Notes under the pieces: generated by a model
The model's database searches: none
Told to the model about the DNA's origin: nothing
The model's input: only the letters and a program-made list of their open reading frames with translations
Assembly: GCF_900101545.1 (NCBI RefSeq)
Contig: NZ_FMZU01000003.1
Coordinates: forward strand, 124,001 to 188,000
Length of the DNA stretch: 64,000 nt
Direction of reading: 5' to 3'
From: Variovorax sp. CF079
Lineage (GTDB): Bacteria; Pseudomonadota; Gammaproteobacteria; Burkholderiales; Burkholderiaceae_C
Part shown: positions 26,634 through 36,202 of the stretch, in pieces
Layout: every line of letters starts with the position of its first letter
Numbering within the stretch: the first letter of the stretch is position 1
Program-made: the position numbers and the translations under genes

Positions 26634-26798
26634 ATGACCAAATCTCTCAAGCCGGGAACCCCGGCACCGGCCTCCGGCCAATACAAGAACCGCGCCCTCG
26701 GAACCGAGGTGACTGGCGTGCAGGGTAAGCCCTTGCCGCCGACGCCCAGGTCTGGACAGGGCTATGTGTTGGTCGACAGGACCAAGCACAAGAAATGA
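26634..26798 (+). CDS. 54-residue conserved small protein
   Basis: A short gene missed by usual length cut-offs. The product begins MTKSLKPGTPAPASGQYKNR, continues LGTEVTGVQGKPLPPTP and ends VLVDRTKHKK. The pattern 'KPG-x-PxSGQY ... TGVxGKPLPPTP ... TKHK' resembles small YjzC-like conserved hypothetical proteins. No function is known. It follows a hairpin-rich leader and ends 15 bases before a strong terminator, so it forms its own transcription unit or the end of the unit starting at 25664. Coding confidence comes from the conserved look and the terminator. Confidence 0.65.
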   Translation: MTKSLKPGTPAPASGQYKNRALGTEVTGVQGKPLPPTPRSGQGYVLVDRTKHKK

Positions 26799-26813
26799 AG
26801 TCGTGAGACTTGG

Positions 26814-26842
26814 ACGCCGGCACAATACCTGCCGGCGTTTTT
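26814..26842 (+). terminator. Rho-independent terminator after the 54-residue gene
   Basis: ACGCCGGCA (26814-26822), loop CAATACC, TGCCGGCGT (26830-26838) form a perfect 9-bp stem, followed by T residues (26838-26842). Confidence 0.88.
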
Positions 26843-26868
26843 ATTGATCAGCACGCTCTTCCAAGCCT

Positions 26869-27087
26869 TTGAGCACCGGCATCGCCCGCGCATGGCTGTA
26901 CGAGTGGCGCATCCTGATTCCGGGATACCGCAGGCTCGCCGACTGGGCGCGCGAAGGCTTCGTCGCCGCCAAATCGAAGATGCTGGCGGCGGTCCGCACA
27001 GCGGCCGGCCTGTTCCTTGCGGCTGGCCTCAGTGCGAAGCGGAGACTTCTTGTTTTCGGTGCAGAAAATGACGGTTCGCGTTTCTAG
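26869..27087 (+). pseudogene. Tn3-family transposase, N-terminal-domain (DUF4158-like) fragment
   Basis: The frame reads STGIARAWLYEWRILIPGYR, then RLADWAREGFVAAKSKMLAA, matching the segment before the catalytic part of Tn3-type transposases (AWLYEHRILIPGxRRLxDWAR pattern). No transposase body follows. It is a remnant and may come from the same lost element as the C-terminal fragment at 24753-24914. Confidence 0.5.
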
Positions 27088-27122
27088 TGGAAAAGTTGCT
27101 TCTGACCGGCGAGTGCCGGAGC

Positions 27123-27920
27123 TTAGAGCTCGGGAAAGGCCTCTTGGTTCAGGCCACGCGTGAGGCGGCGAATTCGTGCCCAGGCCTGCGCAAGATCTTT
27201 TTCCTGGCAGGCGTCTAGAATGGCGCGGCACCCGGCCTCCTGGGCTGCAAACAGGTCATGGCGCTTGCGTTCAATGACCAGAGGCTCCAAGACTTCCCAG
27301 GGCGGAAGGCACAGCGACTCTCGGCGCGGCAGCGCTGCCGCCATCACCAGACCCTGTGGATCGAAGTCGAATAGCGCTAGCACCGGTCGAGTGTCCGCCT
27401 TGACCAGTTGAGCTGCGCAATCCACTCGAAACCAGCTCGGCGCGCCTCGAAAAGTCGCCAAAGCACTTCGCCCCTTGAGGTACTCAGACATCCAGGCGTA
27501 CCGGTGCATGCGGCGCATCGGCTCCAGGTTTTCACACACCACAAGCACTTCGTAGGGCAGCGCCAGGGCGTCTTGCCAGTGCATCGCCAGGAAACTTCCG
27601 GGCGGGTTCGAAATGCCCGGCAGGCCCAGCGGCACCACCGCGACCAGACCATCGGTCACAGCCGCGGCCGATAACTTCTCGGATGCAGCATCCCGAGCGT
27701 CCGCTCGCGCACCGCCGGCGACAGGTGCCTCGAGCGAGAAGCCTGCGTTTCGCAGCTTGGTCTCGGCCTTGACGAAGTCTGACGGTCCGTAGTGGACGGC
27801 CATCCCTCGAAGGCGCCCGAGGTCCTGCGTGGCCGCCATTTCGCGCGCGATGGCCGAGCGCAGTTGCGCCGAGCGATTGGCGACCAGCCCGCGAAGGAAG
27901 TTGTACTGCGTGGGCGTCAT
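27123..27920 (-). CDS. jetD: Wadjet JetD / MksG-like toprim nuclease
   Basis: A 265-residue protein, last in the condensin-like operon. The C-terminal half has a toprim-type acidic motif, PVLALFDFDPQGLVMAAALP, preceded by a likely glutamate in EVLVVCENLEPM. In Wadjet the JetD subunit cleaves plasmid DNA extruded by the JetABC motor. The N-terminal part (QYNFLRGLVANRSAQLRSAI onward) looks winged-helix-like. The ATG at 27920 overlaps the JetA stop by 4 bp. It is shorter than the JetD of type I Wadjet, fitting the MksG-like subtype. Subtype not certain. Confidence 0.75.
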   Translation of the reverse strand: MTPTQYNFLRGLVANRSAQLRSAIAREMAATQDLGRLRGMAVHYGPSDFVKAETKLRNAGFSLEAPVAGGARADARDAASEKLSAAAVTDGLVAVVPLGLPGISNPPGSFLAMHWQDALALPYEVLVVCENLEPMRRMHRYAWMSEYLKGRSALATFRGAPSWFRVDCAAQLVKADTRPVLALFDFDPQGLVMAAALPRRESLCLPPWEVLEPLVIERKRHDLFAAQEAGCRAILDACQEKDLAQAWARIRRLTRGLNQEAFPEL

Positions 27921-29287
27921 TGCGCAGTAGACGTCAGGGCCGGAGCGGAAGCATCGGCTCGAGCGGCCGCTCCCAAATGGCGTCCAAGGGTACGGCCAAA
28001 CAGTGCAATCGCCTCTGACGTTGGCGCCACCAGCGCATCGCAGAACGAGTGCCGGAATCGCTCGCCAGGCGCTGGCGCCTCTGTCACCAGGACCACCCGG
28101 AACTTGTAGGTGCGCAGAGCGGATGCGGTGAACGAGAGCCACAGATTGGCATCCATGGTGCGGGCGGCATCATCGCTGGCGCGCCACTCCAACACCGACA
28201 GTGGCGCTGCACGGTATGCGAGGCCGGCACGGGCGATGGCTGCGCGTGCCAGGCGCGCGAGCGCAACCATGGCGGGCATGTCGAGGCCTTCCTCGTGCGG
28301 CTGCTTGGGCGCCATGCGCTTCAGGCGCGGAGCATTCTCGTTCGGCTCGGGCGCCGCGGCCGGCAACGCCGGCAGCAAGCGCACCTCATCGCGCATCAGA
28401 TCGATCATGGCGCGGTCGTCGTCCTGCGGGTCCATGTGGAACTGCACGGGTGGCAACGACGGGCCAATGAACGGCTTTGACAACAGCAGCGGCGCGATCT
28501 CTTCGCCCAGCATCGGATTCTCGGGGCCGCGCCACGCAGGGTTCTGACGCAGCAGCATCGCCGTTCGCGCCAGCAGCACGTTCTTGCGCTCGATCTCGCG
28601 CATGCTGAAGAGCTCGCGGCGGATCTGGCTCTGAAACTGCGACAGCGTCTGGGTCCACCTCGGAAGCTGGCTTTGCAACGTGTTGCGCAGCATCGCGGCC
28701 ACGGCCTGCATGCCTCGCTCGCGTGCCTCGCCTTCCACCTTCTCCACCGCTCGCGTCAGGCGCGCCAGATCATTGCTCATGCCCTCGCTCTGGCGCTGGT
28801 AGTAGCGGTTCTGGCTGCTCTTGGCCGCCAGGGATGCCACGTTCCCAAAGCGAGTGCTCAGCAACAGCCCCAGTAATCGCAGGTTGCGCTCCACCATGTC
28901 CGCAATGTCAAAGGCGTCCTGCTCGATCTGTGCTGCAGCTTCGTCGGCCTGCCGGTGATCGCCTGCCAAGCGCAGGTCGTCCAACTCGTTCCACACCATG
29001 GGGATGTGCTCCACCAGTTGCCCGATGCCCGTGAGGCTTTGATAGGCGGGATGGATCTGCAGGACGTCGTTGGCGAACTCGCGAAGCCTGCTGTGCAGGC
29101 GGTAGCCGCGCTCGCCGGCGGGCCGCAGTACCTGGAACTCGCGCAGTGAACGCACCGCCGGATCCGCGTGCGCTTCCGGCTGATCGACGCCCACGAGCTC
29201 GCGAAGCGCCACCTCCACCACCTCGACATGCCGGCTGAGCGCGGCGAAAACCGGCTTGAGCGGGGAGCTACGGTCGGCGCCGCTCAT
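27917..29287 (-). CDS. jetA: Wadjet JetA / MksF-like kleisin subunit
   Basis: A 456-residue protein in the kleisin position of the operon. The N-terminus resembles a winged helix (SLREFQVLRPAGERGYRLHS), followed by long amphipathic helices (NRYYQRQSEGMSNDLARLTR and on), as in MukF/MksF. The middle region carries a helical neck likely to bind the ATPase, and the C-terminal half a second winged-helix-like part. The ATG at 29287 overlaps the JetB stop by 4 bp. The open frame upstream is out of context (shadow). Confidence 0.75.
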   Translation of the reverse strand: MSGADRSSPLKPVFAALSRHVEVVEVALRELVGVDQPEAHADPAVRSLREFQVLRPAGERGYRLHSRLREFANDVLQIHPAYQSLTGIGQLVEHIPMVWNELDDLRLAGDHRQADEAAAQIEQDAFDIADMVERNLRLLGLLLSTRFGNVASLAAKSSQNRYYQRQSEGMSNDLARLTRAVEKVEGEARERGMQAVAAMLRNTLQSQLPRWTQTLSQFQSQIRRELFSMREIERKNVLLARTAMLLRQNPAWRGPENPMLGEEIAPLLLSKPFIGPSLPPVQFHMDPQDDDRAMIDLMRDEVRLLPALPAAAPEPNENAPRLKRMAPKQPHEEGLDMPAMVALARLARAAIARAGLAYRAAPLSVLEWRASDDAARTMDANLWLSFTASALRTYKFRVVLVTEAPAPGERFRHSFCDALVAPTSEAIALFGRTLGRHLGAAARADASAPALTSTAQ

Positions 29288-29919
29288 TCCTGGTCCTCGG
29301 CAAGGCGCATCTGCTCGTGATCGACCACGGAGGCGTCGCTGATCAGCTCCGTGTTCTCCGCGATCACGGCCAGGACCGCGTAGAGAAATTCGATCTTGCC
29401 GGTGAGCTTGAAGCCGCGGCTGTCCGTCGGTATCGGTACCGCGTAGCGCTCCTTGACCAGGTACTCGAGCATCTTGGAAACACGATCGTTGGCGCGTGCA
29501 TCGAGGCGCAGCCCTGGAAGGTTCAACTCCATGACCTGCTGCTCCAGGGCTGGCGCCAAGCGTACCCGCTCGGCCAGCTCCGACTCCCACAGCGTCAGGC
29601 CAGGCTGCAGGTGCGCATCCTGGCCCTGGGCTTGGCGGATGGCCTCTAGCACCGGAACGATGGGCGAGAGAATCGAGCGCACATTGCGCAGCGAATCGCG
29701 CACCGCCGATCGAGCCTCGGCGTCGGGAATCTCCGGCGCCAGGAAGAAGGCGCCCTCCTCGCTCAGGCGCACCAGGCGCAGACCGAGCTGCCCCACCCAG
29801 GCCTCGACGGTGTCCAGGTGCTCCTGCTCGCACAGCAGGTCATAGCTCAGAGGATGAGCCACCGGGCAGATGAACTCCCCCGCCAGAAGGGACTTGAGGG
29901 TGCTGGCCAGCCTGGTCAT
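29284..29919 (-). CDS. jetB: Wadjet JetB / MksE-like KITE subunit
   Basis: A 211-residue protein matching MksE/MukE-type winged-helix dimers that bind the kleisin: LLAGEFICPVAHPLSYDLLC at residues 12-31, FFLAPEIPDAEARSAV, then a C-terminal winged-helix part with VSKMLEYLVKERYAVPIP. It overlaps the neighbouring ATPase and kleisin genes by 4 bp (ATGA). Start ATG at 29919 is supported by this overlap. Confidence 0.75.
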   Translation of the reverse strand: MTRLASTLKSLLAGEFICPVAHPLSYDLLCEQEHLDTVEAWVGQLGLRLVRLSEEGAFFLAPEIPDAEARSAVRDSLRNVRSILSPIVPVLEAIRQAQGQDAHLQPGLTLWESELAERVRLAPALEQQVMELNLPGLRLDARANDRVSKMLEYLVKERYAVPIPTDSRGFKLTGKIEFLYAVLAVIAENTELISDASVVDHEQMRLAEDQE

Positions 29920-32900
29920 TGCAGTGCCTCTGCGGCGGCCGTCGTGATGCGTGGATCGAGATTGGCAATCGGCTCGGCGTGTGCCCTGGAAATCGATCCG
30001 TCGTCCTCGAAGAGGTGTGAGCTGGCGAACAAGGCGCCCAGGGCCGGATCGATGCTGGGTGCCGCACACACGGCCGAGACGTTCTGCTGTGACAACACAT
30101 CCAAGCACTGCAGCATGTTCGAGGGGCTCACCCGCCCCACCTCGTCCAGCACCCAGGTCAGGCCCGCCGGCGAGCGCGGACCGCGCACGATGCCCACGAA
30201 GCCCAGCAGGAACATCATGGTGATCAGCAGGGTAAGGCCCGTGGAAGACAGGCCCTGCATCGAGCGGTCGTTGTCGATCTTGATGAGCCGGCCCATCTCG
30301 GTGAGCTGGAAGCTCAGGCGAACGTGCTCATCCAGGTTCACCTGCAAGGAGCCGGTATCCGGCAAATGGTCGCGGAAAGCGCGCACCAGGGCAATCTCCT
30401 CGTCCGAGGGAAGCTTCGGGTTGGAAGCGAGAGCGGTCCGGTGGCTGCTCAGGCGTGACTGGCTCACGTCACGCATGTCGCGAAGCGCCTTGAGCGCGGG
30501 GCTGGAGGTCGCCGACGAGGAGATCGTGATCTGCAGGTCGTTGAACCGCTTGAACCCAGAGGCCTGCACCAGCGAGCGCTGGAACTGCCCATTGAGCTCG
30601 TTCACGCGCGACTCGAAGTTGGCGATGTGGTTCACGAACGACTCGGCCGCAGCGAAGTACCCATCCATCTCGTGGCGCAAGGCAATGTGGTACTCGCGGT
30701 GCGTCAGGGGCTCGAACCATTCGCAGACAGCACGTGCCCACTCGACTGCCCGCTCATGGGGCAGGAATGCCTCGGCCTGTCCCTGCTCCTCGAGTTGCTG
30801 CAGCCGCGCATCGCGGTCCGCCTGGCGCGAGTCCAGCCAGTGGGCGATCGGACTGGAACGCTCGCGCATGCGAGAGCAAAGCTCTCGCGTGACGCTTTCC
30901 AGGCGCTGAGTCGATCCCACCAGACTCGACAGGAGCGTCTGGGCCGCGCCGTTGATGTCGACGTACAGGCCCTCGCCAACATAGACGGGGCCGGCGTGCC
31001 GAAACACGCCGAGTTGCTTGTCCCTGAGCCTGCGAAGGCTTTCCAGCTCCTCCTGATCCGAAATGCGCGCAGAGCGCATCTTGGCCTCGGCGCTGGTGAG
31101 TTCGGCGCGCTTGCTCAGGACCTGTGTTTCGTGTTTGCCCAGGTCTTGGCCCGCCTGATCGGAGCGCTTGCGCAATTCGAATTCGCGCTCTTCGCGCTCA
31201 GGCTTTAGGGGCAAGAGATCGCGCTCGAAAGTCTTCCAGGCCAGAACGTGGTGGGCATTGCTGGCGATGGCCTGGAGCTTGGCCTCCAGCTGGCCCAGGC
31301 GATCTCGCAGTGCTTTGACCTTCACGGGGTCCACGCCCAGTCCGGCCAAGGTCCGGTCGTGCGCGTCTTGGGCGCTCGCGCGTTGGTCGACGGCAGACGC
31401 TTCCGCGGCCCTGGCCTCTTCGGTCAGTCGAGCCAGTGTCGTGTCTCGTTCGAACTTCAGCGCAGTGACTCGCTCCTCGAACTGACGCATCAGCGAGGCG
31501 CGGCGCACGCGCTCATCGCGAGCCAGGGCGGCACTCTCGTCGGCGAGCATCTTGAGCTTTGCGCGCAAGGAGACGGCCGCCTGGGTGTGCTCCTGGCGAA
31601 CGCGCAAGCGCTCAACTTCGACGTGCTTCCTGGCTCTCTCAAGCGCAGCGAAAGCCTCATCCCGGTTCTCCTTGGCGCGCTTGGCCTCATGCTCGGCCGT
31701 GCGTTGGTCGCGCCGGGCCGAATCGAGCTCCGACTGAGCCCTTTTGGCTGCGGCGAGTGCGACGTCATGGTCCTCACGCGCGCGCGCCAACTGCGCGGCT
31801 GCCTGGGCGAGTTGCGCCCGGGCGCCGTCCTGAGTTGCCCAATGAGGCAGATCGATGGCGCCGACGTTCAGCTCCAGCGGTCCAATATTGATGACCTCGG
31901 CCTGCTCGTCACCTTGGGCGGGCGAGCGCGCGAACTCGTCGAAGCGAGGGGCCAAGTCGCCGCGCAGCAGGTGCTGGGGATCCAGGACCTTGGCGGTAGT
32001 GGTCCAAAGCTCTGGCGGCCGTTCGCGCAGCACCGCCATCACGCTTCCGGCTGGCGGGTTCAACTGCGTCTTGAGCAACTCGCGGAATTCATCGGCGCGC
32101 GCGAGCTCGCCCTCGGCCTGGCTCAGCGCCTGAAGAGAGCTCGCCTGCTGGGCCTCACCCGATTTGATCGCGTAGTTGGCGCGCTGGAGCAGCACCTCTC
32201 GATCGGCAAGAGCGGCATTGACTTGCGAGAGCGCCGTCTCAGCCTGAGCCTGGTTGTCCTGCGCCGCCTGCGGGGCTTGCGCAACTCGCGAGAGCGTCTC
32301 TTCCTGGCCAACGCTGGCCTGATGCGCGGCAATCTGCTCGGCGATCTGCGCCATGCGCGGGGCCTGCGGCTGGTTCTCGAGCTCCTCCAGGACGCCCTTG
32401 CGCTCCTGTTCGACCGTTTCAGCCTGGGCGTCGTGTTTGGTGCCTGCGGCCTCCCGCTGCTCCTGCAGCTGTTCCTTGCGCACTTGCAGCCCTGTCGCTA
32501 TCGCGTTCAGCGTATTCTGAAGCGCCCGCTGTGCATCTTTGGCGAGTTCAGTCAGGCTTGCGAGCTCCGAACTGGTCGCCTGCTTATCGTGGGCGTACTG
32601 GCTCTGATGTTCGGCCTCCTTGACCATCGCATGCACGTCGATGGAATGAAAATGGGTCTCGCGGCTTACGATCTCTTCGAGAGCCGTTTGGGCCGATGCC
32701 AGCTGTGACTTGGCGTGGCCCAGCGCGATGGACAGGCGCTCATGGGTGTCCTTACTGTCGCGCTCGAAGTTCTCGATCTCGCGCGAGATCGTGCCGATTT
32801 CCTGATCGAGATGGTTGACTGACGCCGCGCGCTGATCGATGCTCTTCTCGGAGGCCACGCGCAGGGCACCCAGGTCCAGCGCGATCTGTCCGACTTTGAG

Positions 32901-33695
32901 GATCTGCTCGTCGATCTGCTTTTTGCGGGTGGTGTCGTTGAGCACATCCTGCGCGTGCTTGACGTTGGCCAGCCAGCTTTCGACGTCGGCGCGATCCTTG
33001 CGCAGCTGCCGCGTGCTCGAGCCGCGCGCACCCTCGAAACCGACATCCGACAGCCGGTCGAGCACCAGATTCTGCAAGTCCCGAAACGACAGCTTCTCCG
33101 AAGTCATGGCCACGGCGATCAGATCCAGCCCATACAGGCTCGAAGGCCCCAAAGAGTGCCGCGCTGCCCATGGGCGCAGGCTGCGCGCTTCCTTGGTGTG
33201 TCGGTGTTCGTAGAGGATGACGCTGCGGTACTCATGCAGCTCAAAGCGCGGCGACACGTCCACGCCCATCGCCTCCACGCGATCCTTGAAGCGATCGCGA
33301 TCGACGAACTCATCGTTCTCGTCAACGAAGTAGCTCTCCTTGTAGCCCCCGTCGATGATTACGAACTCCGGGCGCTCGACGCCGGGTTTGGCGAAAAGAA
33401 CGGCCAGGCGCAGTTCATCTTCGCTCTCGCGCTCGTACTCATAGGCCACGGCGCTGCTCGGTCCCGGCAGCGTGTAGCCGATCAGGTTGTGCTTTTGCGT
33501 GCCTCGCAAGATCCGCTCTGGCGTAGCCCCGTAGAACAGCGGGATCAGCCGCATGAAGCTGGACTTACCCACGCCGTTCTCGCCAACGGCCATCGTGTGT
33601 TCGCGCAGGTCGAGCATCGAGATCTGCTGCGACGCGGAATTCGTGGCTGCGTTGCGGATGTTGACGGCAATGACTCTTCTCAGTCGATGAGGCAT
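29916..33695 (-). CDS. jetC: Wadjet JetC / MksB-like SMC ATPase
   Basis: A 1259-residue SMC-type motor and the first gene of the operon. Walker A is GENGVGKSS at residues 38-46. About 650 residues of coiled coil follow, then the head with signature GLSSTGLTLLITMMFLLGFV and Walker B LTWVLDEVGR. It is the MukB/MksB class of condensins that extrudes DNA loops; in Wadjet it recognises small circular DNA and feeds it to the nuclease JetD. The ribosome site ahead of the ATG at 33695 is weak. The gap upstream (33696-34461) should hold the promoter. All four genes overlap by 4 bp. Confidence 0.82.
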   Translation of the reverse strand: MPHRLRRVIAVNIRNAATNSASQQISMLDLREHTMAVGENGVGKSSFMRLIPLFYGATPERILRGTQKHNLIGYTLPGPSSAVAYEYERESEDELRLAVLFAKPGVERPEFVIIDGGYKESYFVDENDEFVDRDRFKDRVEAMGVDVSPRFELHEYRSVILYEHRHTKEARSLRPWAARHSLGPSSLYGLDLIAVAMTSEKLSFRDLQNLVLDRLSDVGFEGARGSSTRQLRKDRADVESWLANVKHAQDVLNDTTRKKQIDEQILKVGQIALDLGALRVASEKSIDQRAASVNHLDQEIGTISREIENFERDSKDTHERLSIALGHAKSQLASAQTALEEIVSRETHFHSIDVHAMVKEAEHQSQYAHDKQATSSELASLTELAKDAQRALQNTLNAIATGLQVRKEQLQEQREAAGTKHDAQAETVEQERKGVLEELENQPQAPRMAQIAEQIAAHQASVGQEETLSRVAQAPQAAQDNQAQAETALSQVNAALADREVLLQRANYAIKSGEAQQASSLQALSQAEGELARADEFRELLKTQLNPPAGSVMAVLRERPPELWTTTAKVLDPQHLLRGDLAPRFDEFARSPAQGDEQAEVINIGPLELNVGAIDLPHWATQDGARAQLAQAAAQLARAREDHDVALAAAKRAQSELDSARRDQRTAEHEAKRAKENRDEAFAALERARKHVEVERLRVRQEHTQAAVSLRAKLKMLADESAALARDERVRRASLMRQFEERVTALKFERDTTLARLTEEARAAEASAVDQRASAQDAHDRTLAGLGVDPVKVKALRDRLGQLEAKLQAIASNAHHVLAWKTFERDLLPLKPEREEREFELRKRSDQAGQDLGKHETQVLSKRAELTSAEAKMRSARISDQEELESLRRLRDKQLGVFRHAGPVYVGEGLYVDINGAAQTLLSSLVGSTQRLESVTRELCSRMRERSSPIAHWLDSRQADRDARLQQLEEQGQAEAFLPHERAVEWARAVCEWFEPLTHREYHIALRHEMDGYFAAAESFVNHIANFESRVNELNGQFQRSLVQASGFKRFNDLQITISSSATSSPALKALRDMRDVSQSRLSSHRTALASNPKLPSDEEIALVRAFRDHLPDTGSLQVNLDEHVRLSFQLTEMGRLIKIDNDRSMQGLSSTGLTLLITMMFLLGFVGIVRGPRSPAGLTWVLDEVGRVSPSNMLQCLDVLSQQNVSAVCAAPSIDPALGALFASSHLFEDDGSISRAHAEPIANLDPRITTAAAEALQ

Positions 33696-34461
33696 GTGGT
33701 TTTGATTCGTGCGGGCCGGCTCTGCCGGCGCGGTTTCTGGAGAATGCGGCTACCTAAGTGGATCGCGGTGGATATCGTAGGCCCGCGCGGCATCACGAGG
33801 ACCGGTGACGTCAGGAGCCGGCCGCGCGCCTTTGCTGCACGGTGCCAGTTTCCCACTGGGTGCGAGGAAAGACTCTTGGCGTACTCCCGGGTGTTGCGCA
33901 GAGTGCACGGCGTGGCCGTCCGGGTTTGGGGCTTGGTCGGCTCGCCTGCCCTGCACACGGTGATGTTGCCGTGGCTTGCGCATCGCCAGCATCACGTCGC
34001 GCAGCCACAGGCCGGCCGATGGGGCAGCTCGCAAACCGCTCGCTTGACAGGCGCACGCACGCAACGACGATTAGTAAACCTTTCGCATTAGGCCACCGCC
34101 GGCGCCCGCGCAAGGCGATGCGGTCCAGGTCGATGGCCCGTCCGACGACGGCATCCGCTTCCCCAAGAAGGGTCATGGTTTCGCAAGCATGGTTCCAGGC
34201 CGTGTGGGTTGCTGTTGACTATCCCCCGGTGCGTCGTGCCATCCTTAGCGGGTCCGGCGCAGTTCACTTGGTCTCGCGGCGACCCGTCCTGGGAGCATCC
34301 AGGCGTCGCACTACAATGCAACGCAAGGCGGCCGCCGTACTTGTACGCGAGTAGAAACAGCCTCCCCTTCAACGTCATCACTCTCCCTTCTAGGCCTCGT
34401 CGTCGGGGACTTAAACGCGTGCATCCGACCCGATCCGGCGAGGTGAACCGAAGGAAGATGC
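33696..34461. other. Divergent intergenic region upstream of jetC
   Basis: A 766-bp gap between two divergent genes. The ORFs here are out of frame or Arg/Pro-rich and I see no recognisable protein. It must carry promoters for jetC (leftward) and for the Sel1-like gene (rightward, with AAGGAA before its ATG). No terminator or repeat stands out. Confidence 0.4.
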
Positions 34462-35640
34462 ATGACTTTGAAAGAACTCGCGCACGCTGCGCATCGGTAT
34501 CTCCAAGCCCAAGCCGGCTGCGATCTGCGCCGCAGCCACGTATACGAGCTATTGGCCGCAGCGCTCGGCTACAACAGCTGGGCGGCCTTTCACTCCGATT
34601 CGCTACTGGCAGACGCCGGCGTTGGCGCGATCCCCGAAGGCGCGCTGCCGCGCATCTTTGGCCGGGCCCGCCAACTGGAATACGCACAGCCTGCCGCAGT
34701 ACTCATGGCCCGAGCCCTTGTCGAGCAGGCTAACCAGTGGCAGCTCGGTGCCGTCCGCTGGCGCGATCTGGATCTACTGCTGCGGCCGACGCGGGTGGGG
34801 AAAGGAGTGGAAGACGATGACGATGACTGGGGCACTGAGCCCGGCCCGCCAGTCATCGCAACCACTTTCCTGACGCAGGAGCGCCTCCTGACTTCCCCCT
34901 TGTTGCTCGACAGCCTGGCGCGCGCTACAGCGCACGAAGCCCGCGCGCACCACGTGCTCGCCGCGCTTCATCGCTGTGCCAAACCCAACCCCTATCTCTA
35001 CGAGGAATCACGCAAGGGCCGGGTGCTCACCACTTCCGAACAACGCTGGGTCGATGAATATTTGCGCCTGGAGCCCCGCTACCGAAGCTACGAGCAGCAT
35101 CTGAAGGCCGCGGCGGAAGGCGGCGTTCGCGCTGCCGCGCTCGAGTACGGGCTGGTCTTTGAACGACCGGAATTCATCACGCTGGCCGAACGCCTGGAGG
35201 GCGACGTAGATGCCTTCCAGATGGCGCGTTCCGCCACGACGCCTCAGGCGCGTAGCCTCTGGCTGCGCAAGGCGGCCGAGGCGGGCTCGTGGCCGGCCTT
35301 GGAGCAACTGGCTGACGAGGGGGACAGCTGGGCAGAAGAGCGTGTGGCCGTCCGAGCGGATGCCTACTGGCTGCGGTCAGCGGCGCAACGTGCGCTCGGG
35401 TATGACGACGTCTTTCGCGCCTGGACTTGGCAGTACGTGGCGCTTGCGCGCGGCGACGACCTCACTCGCTCGACACTGGCGGCGCGGCACGCAGAAGGCG
35501 CGCATGCCGGGCAGTTCTACGACAGCGATTTCGGCGGTCCCCTGTACGTCGACGGGAACGAGGGCCTGGTGTTGCCCGAGTTGAGCCGCGCGGAACACAA
35601 GGCCGCAAAGGCCAAGGCCAGGGACATCCTCCGCCTGTGA
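34462..35640 (+). CDS. Sel1/TPR-like repeat protein, unknown function
   Basis: A 392-residue soluble protein. Residues 1-60 form a compact helical domain (RRSHVYELLAAALGYNSWAA) often seen at the start of such repeat proteins. The middle contains Sel1-like helical pairs, for example LKAAAEGGVRAAALEYGLVF and ARSLWLRKAAEAGSWPALEQ. These mediate protein-protein contacts. AAGGAA lies just before the ATG at 34462. It could belong to the defence island as an accessory protein; no function can be assigned. Confidence 0.7.
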   Translation: MTLKELAHAAHRYLQAQAGCDLRRSHVYELLAAALGYNSWAAFHSDSLLADAGVGAIPEGALPRIFGRARQLEYAQPAAVLMARALVEQANQWQLGAVRWRDLDLLLRPTRVGKGVEDDDDDWGTEPGPPVIATTFLTQERLLTSPLLLDSLARATAHEARAHHVLAALHRCAKPNPYLYEESRKGRVLTTSEQRWVDEYLRLEPRYRSYEQHLKAAAEGGVRAAALEYGLVFERPEFITLAERLEGDVDAFQMARSATTPQARSLWLRKAAEAGSWPALEQLADEGDSWAEERVAVRADAYWLRSAAQRALGYDDVFRAWTWQYVALARGDDLTRSTLAARHAEGAHAGQFYDSDFGGPLYVDGNEGLVLPELSRAEHKAAKAKARDILRL

Positions 35641-35851
35641 TGGTCTGACGGGTCGCCGCGGGAGCCAGCAAATGTGGAAAGTAACTCGTTGATTTTATTG
35701 CGATTTTCTCCACCTGACGGATTCAGGTGTGATACGGCGCTTCAATGGGCAGCAGCGCGCCCAGCCTGGATCTGGCGCCGCACGGGGATTGCCGACGATC
35801 CACGCGCGGCTTCGTCTGCTGCTGCGCACCGGGGCGCCTGAATCCGCCCGA

Positions 35852-36202
35852 CTAGATTGAGTGATAGGCCGGCGCGTTGGCGGCCGGATGTGCCTCAGCA
35901 TGCTCGTACGCGCGGATGACGCTGCGCAGACGCTCGCATTCACGCTCGAGTGATGCGACCCAGGCGCGGGCGTGCTGCGCCTCGTTGACGGCCTGCGCGT
36001 GCAGGGTGGACAACCCCCAGTGACTCTCGAACCAAAGCGCCAAGTACACGGCGCGCGGTGCATTGCCGCTCGCCGCATAGCGCTGCAGAGTGCGCAGACT
36101 CACCCCCAGGTGCTGGGCGATGCGCCGGGGCGGCTCGATCTGGTCGGCGAGCAAGAACGACAGTGGTGGCACTCGCGCGGCCGATGGCGAGAGGAATGGC
36201 AT
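35852..36202 (-). CDS. Small HTH protein with C-terminal coiled coil
   Basis: A 116-residue protein. The N-terminal half reads as an HTH (RRIAQHLGVSLRTLQRYAAS followed by GNAPRAVYLALWFESHWG), as in phage Cro/Cox-like regulators. The C-terminus is a coiled coil (ASLERECERLRSVIRAYEHA). AGGAGGT lies six bases upstream of the ATG at 36202, an excellent ribosome site, so I prefer it to the in-frame ATG at 36241. Likely island or phage origin. Confidence 0.7.
   Translation of the reverse strand: MPFLSPSAARVPPLSFLLADQIEPPRRIAQHLGVSLRTLQRYAASGNAPRAVYLALWFESHWGLSTLHAQAVNEAQHARAWVASLERECERLRSVIRAYEHAEAHPAANAPAYHSI

Noticed and set aside
31248..32708. 486-codon plus-strand ORF
   Set aside because: Antisense to the coiled coil of jetC; shadow composition.
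33696..34461. Possible small genes in the gap upstream of jetC
   Set aside because: ORFs on both strands overlap each other and show no recognisable motif or ribosome site.
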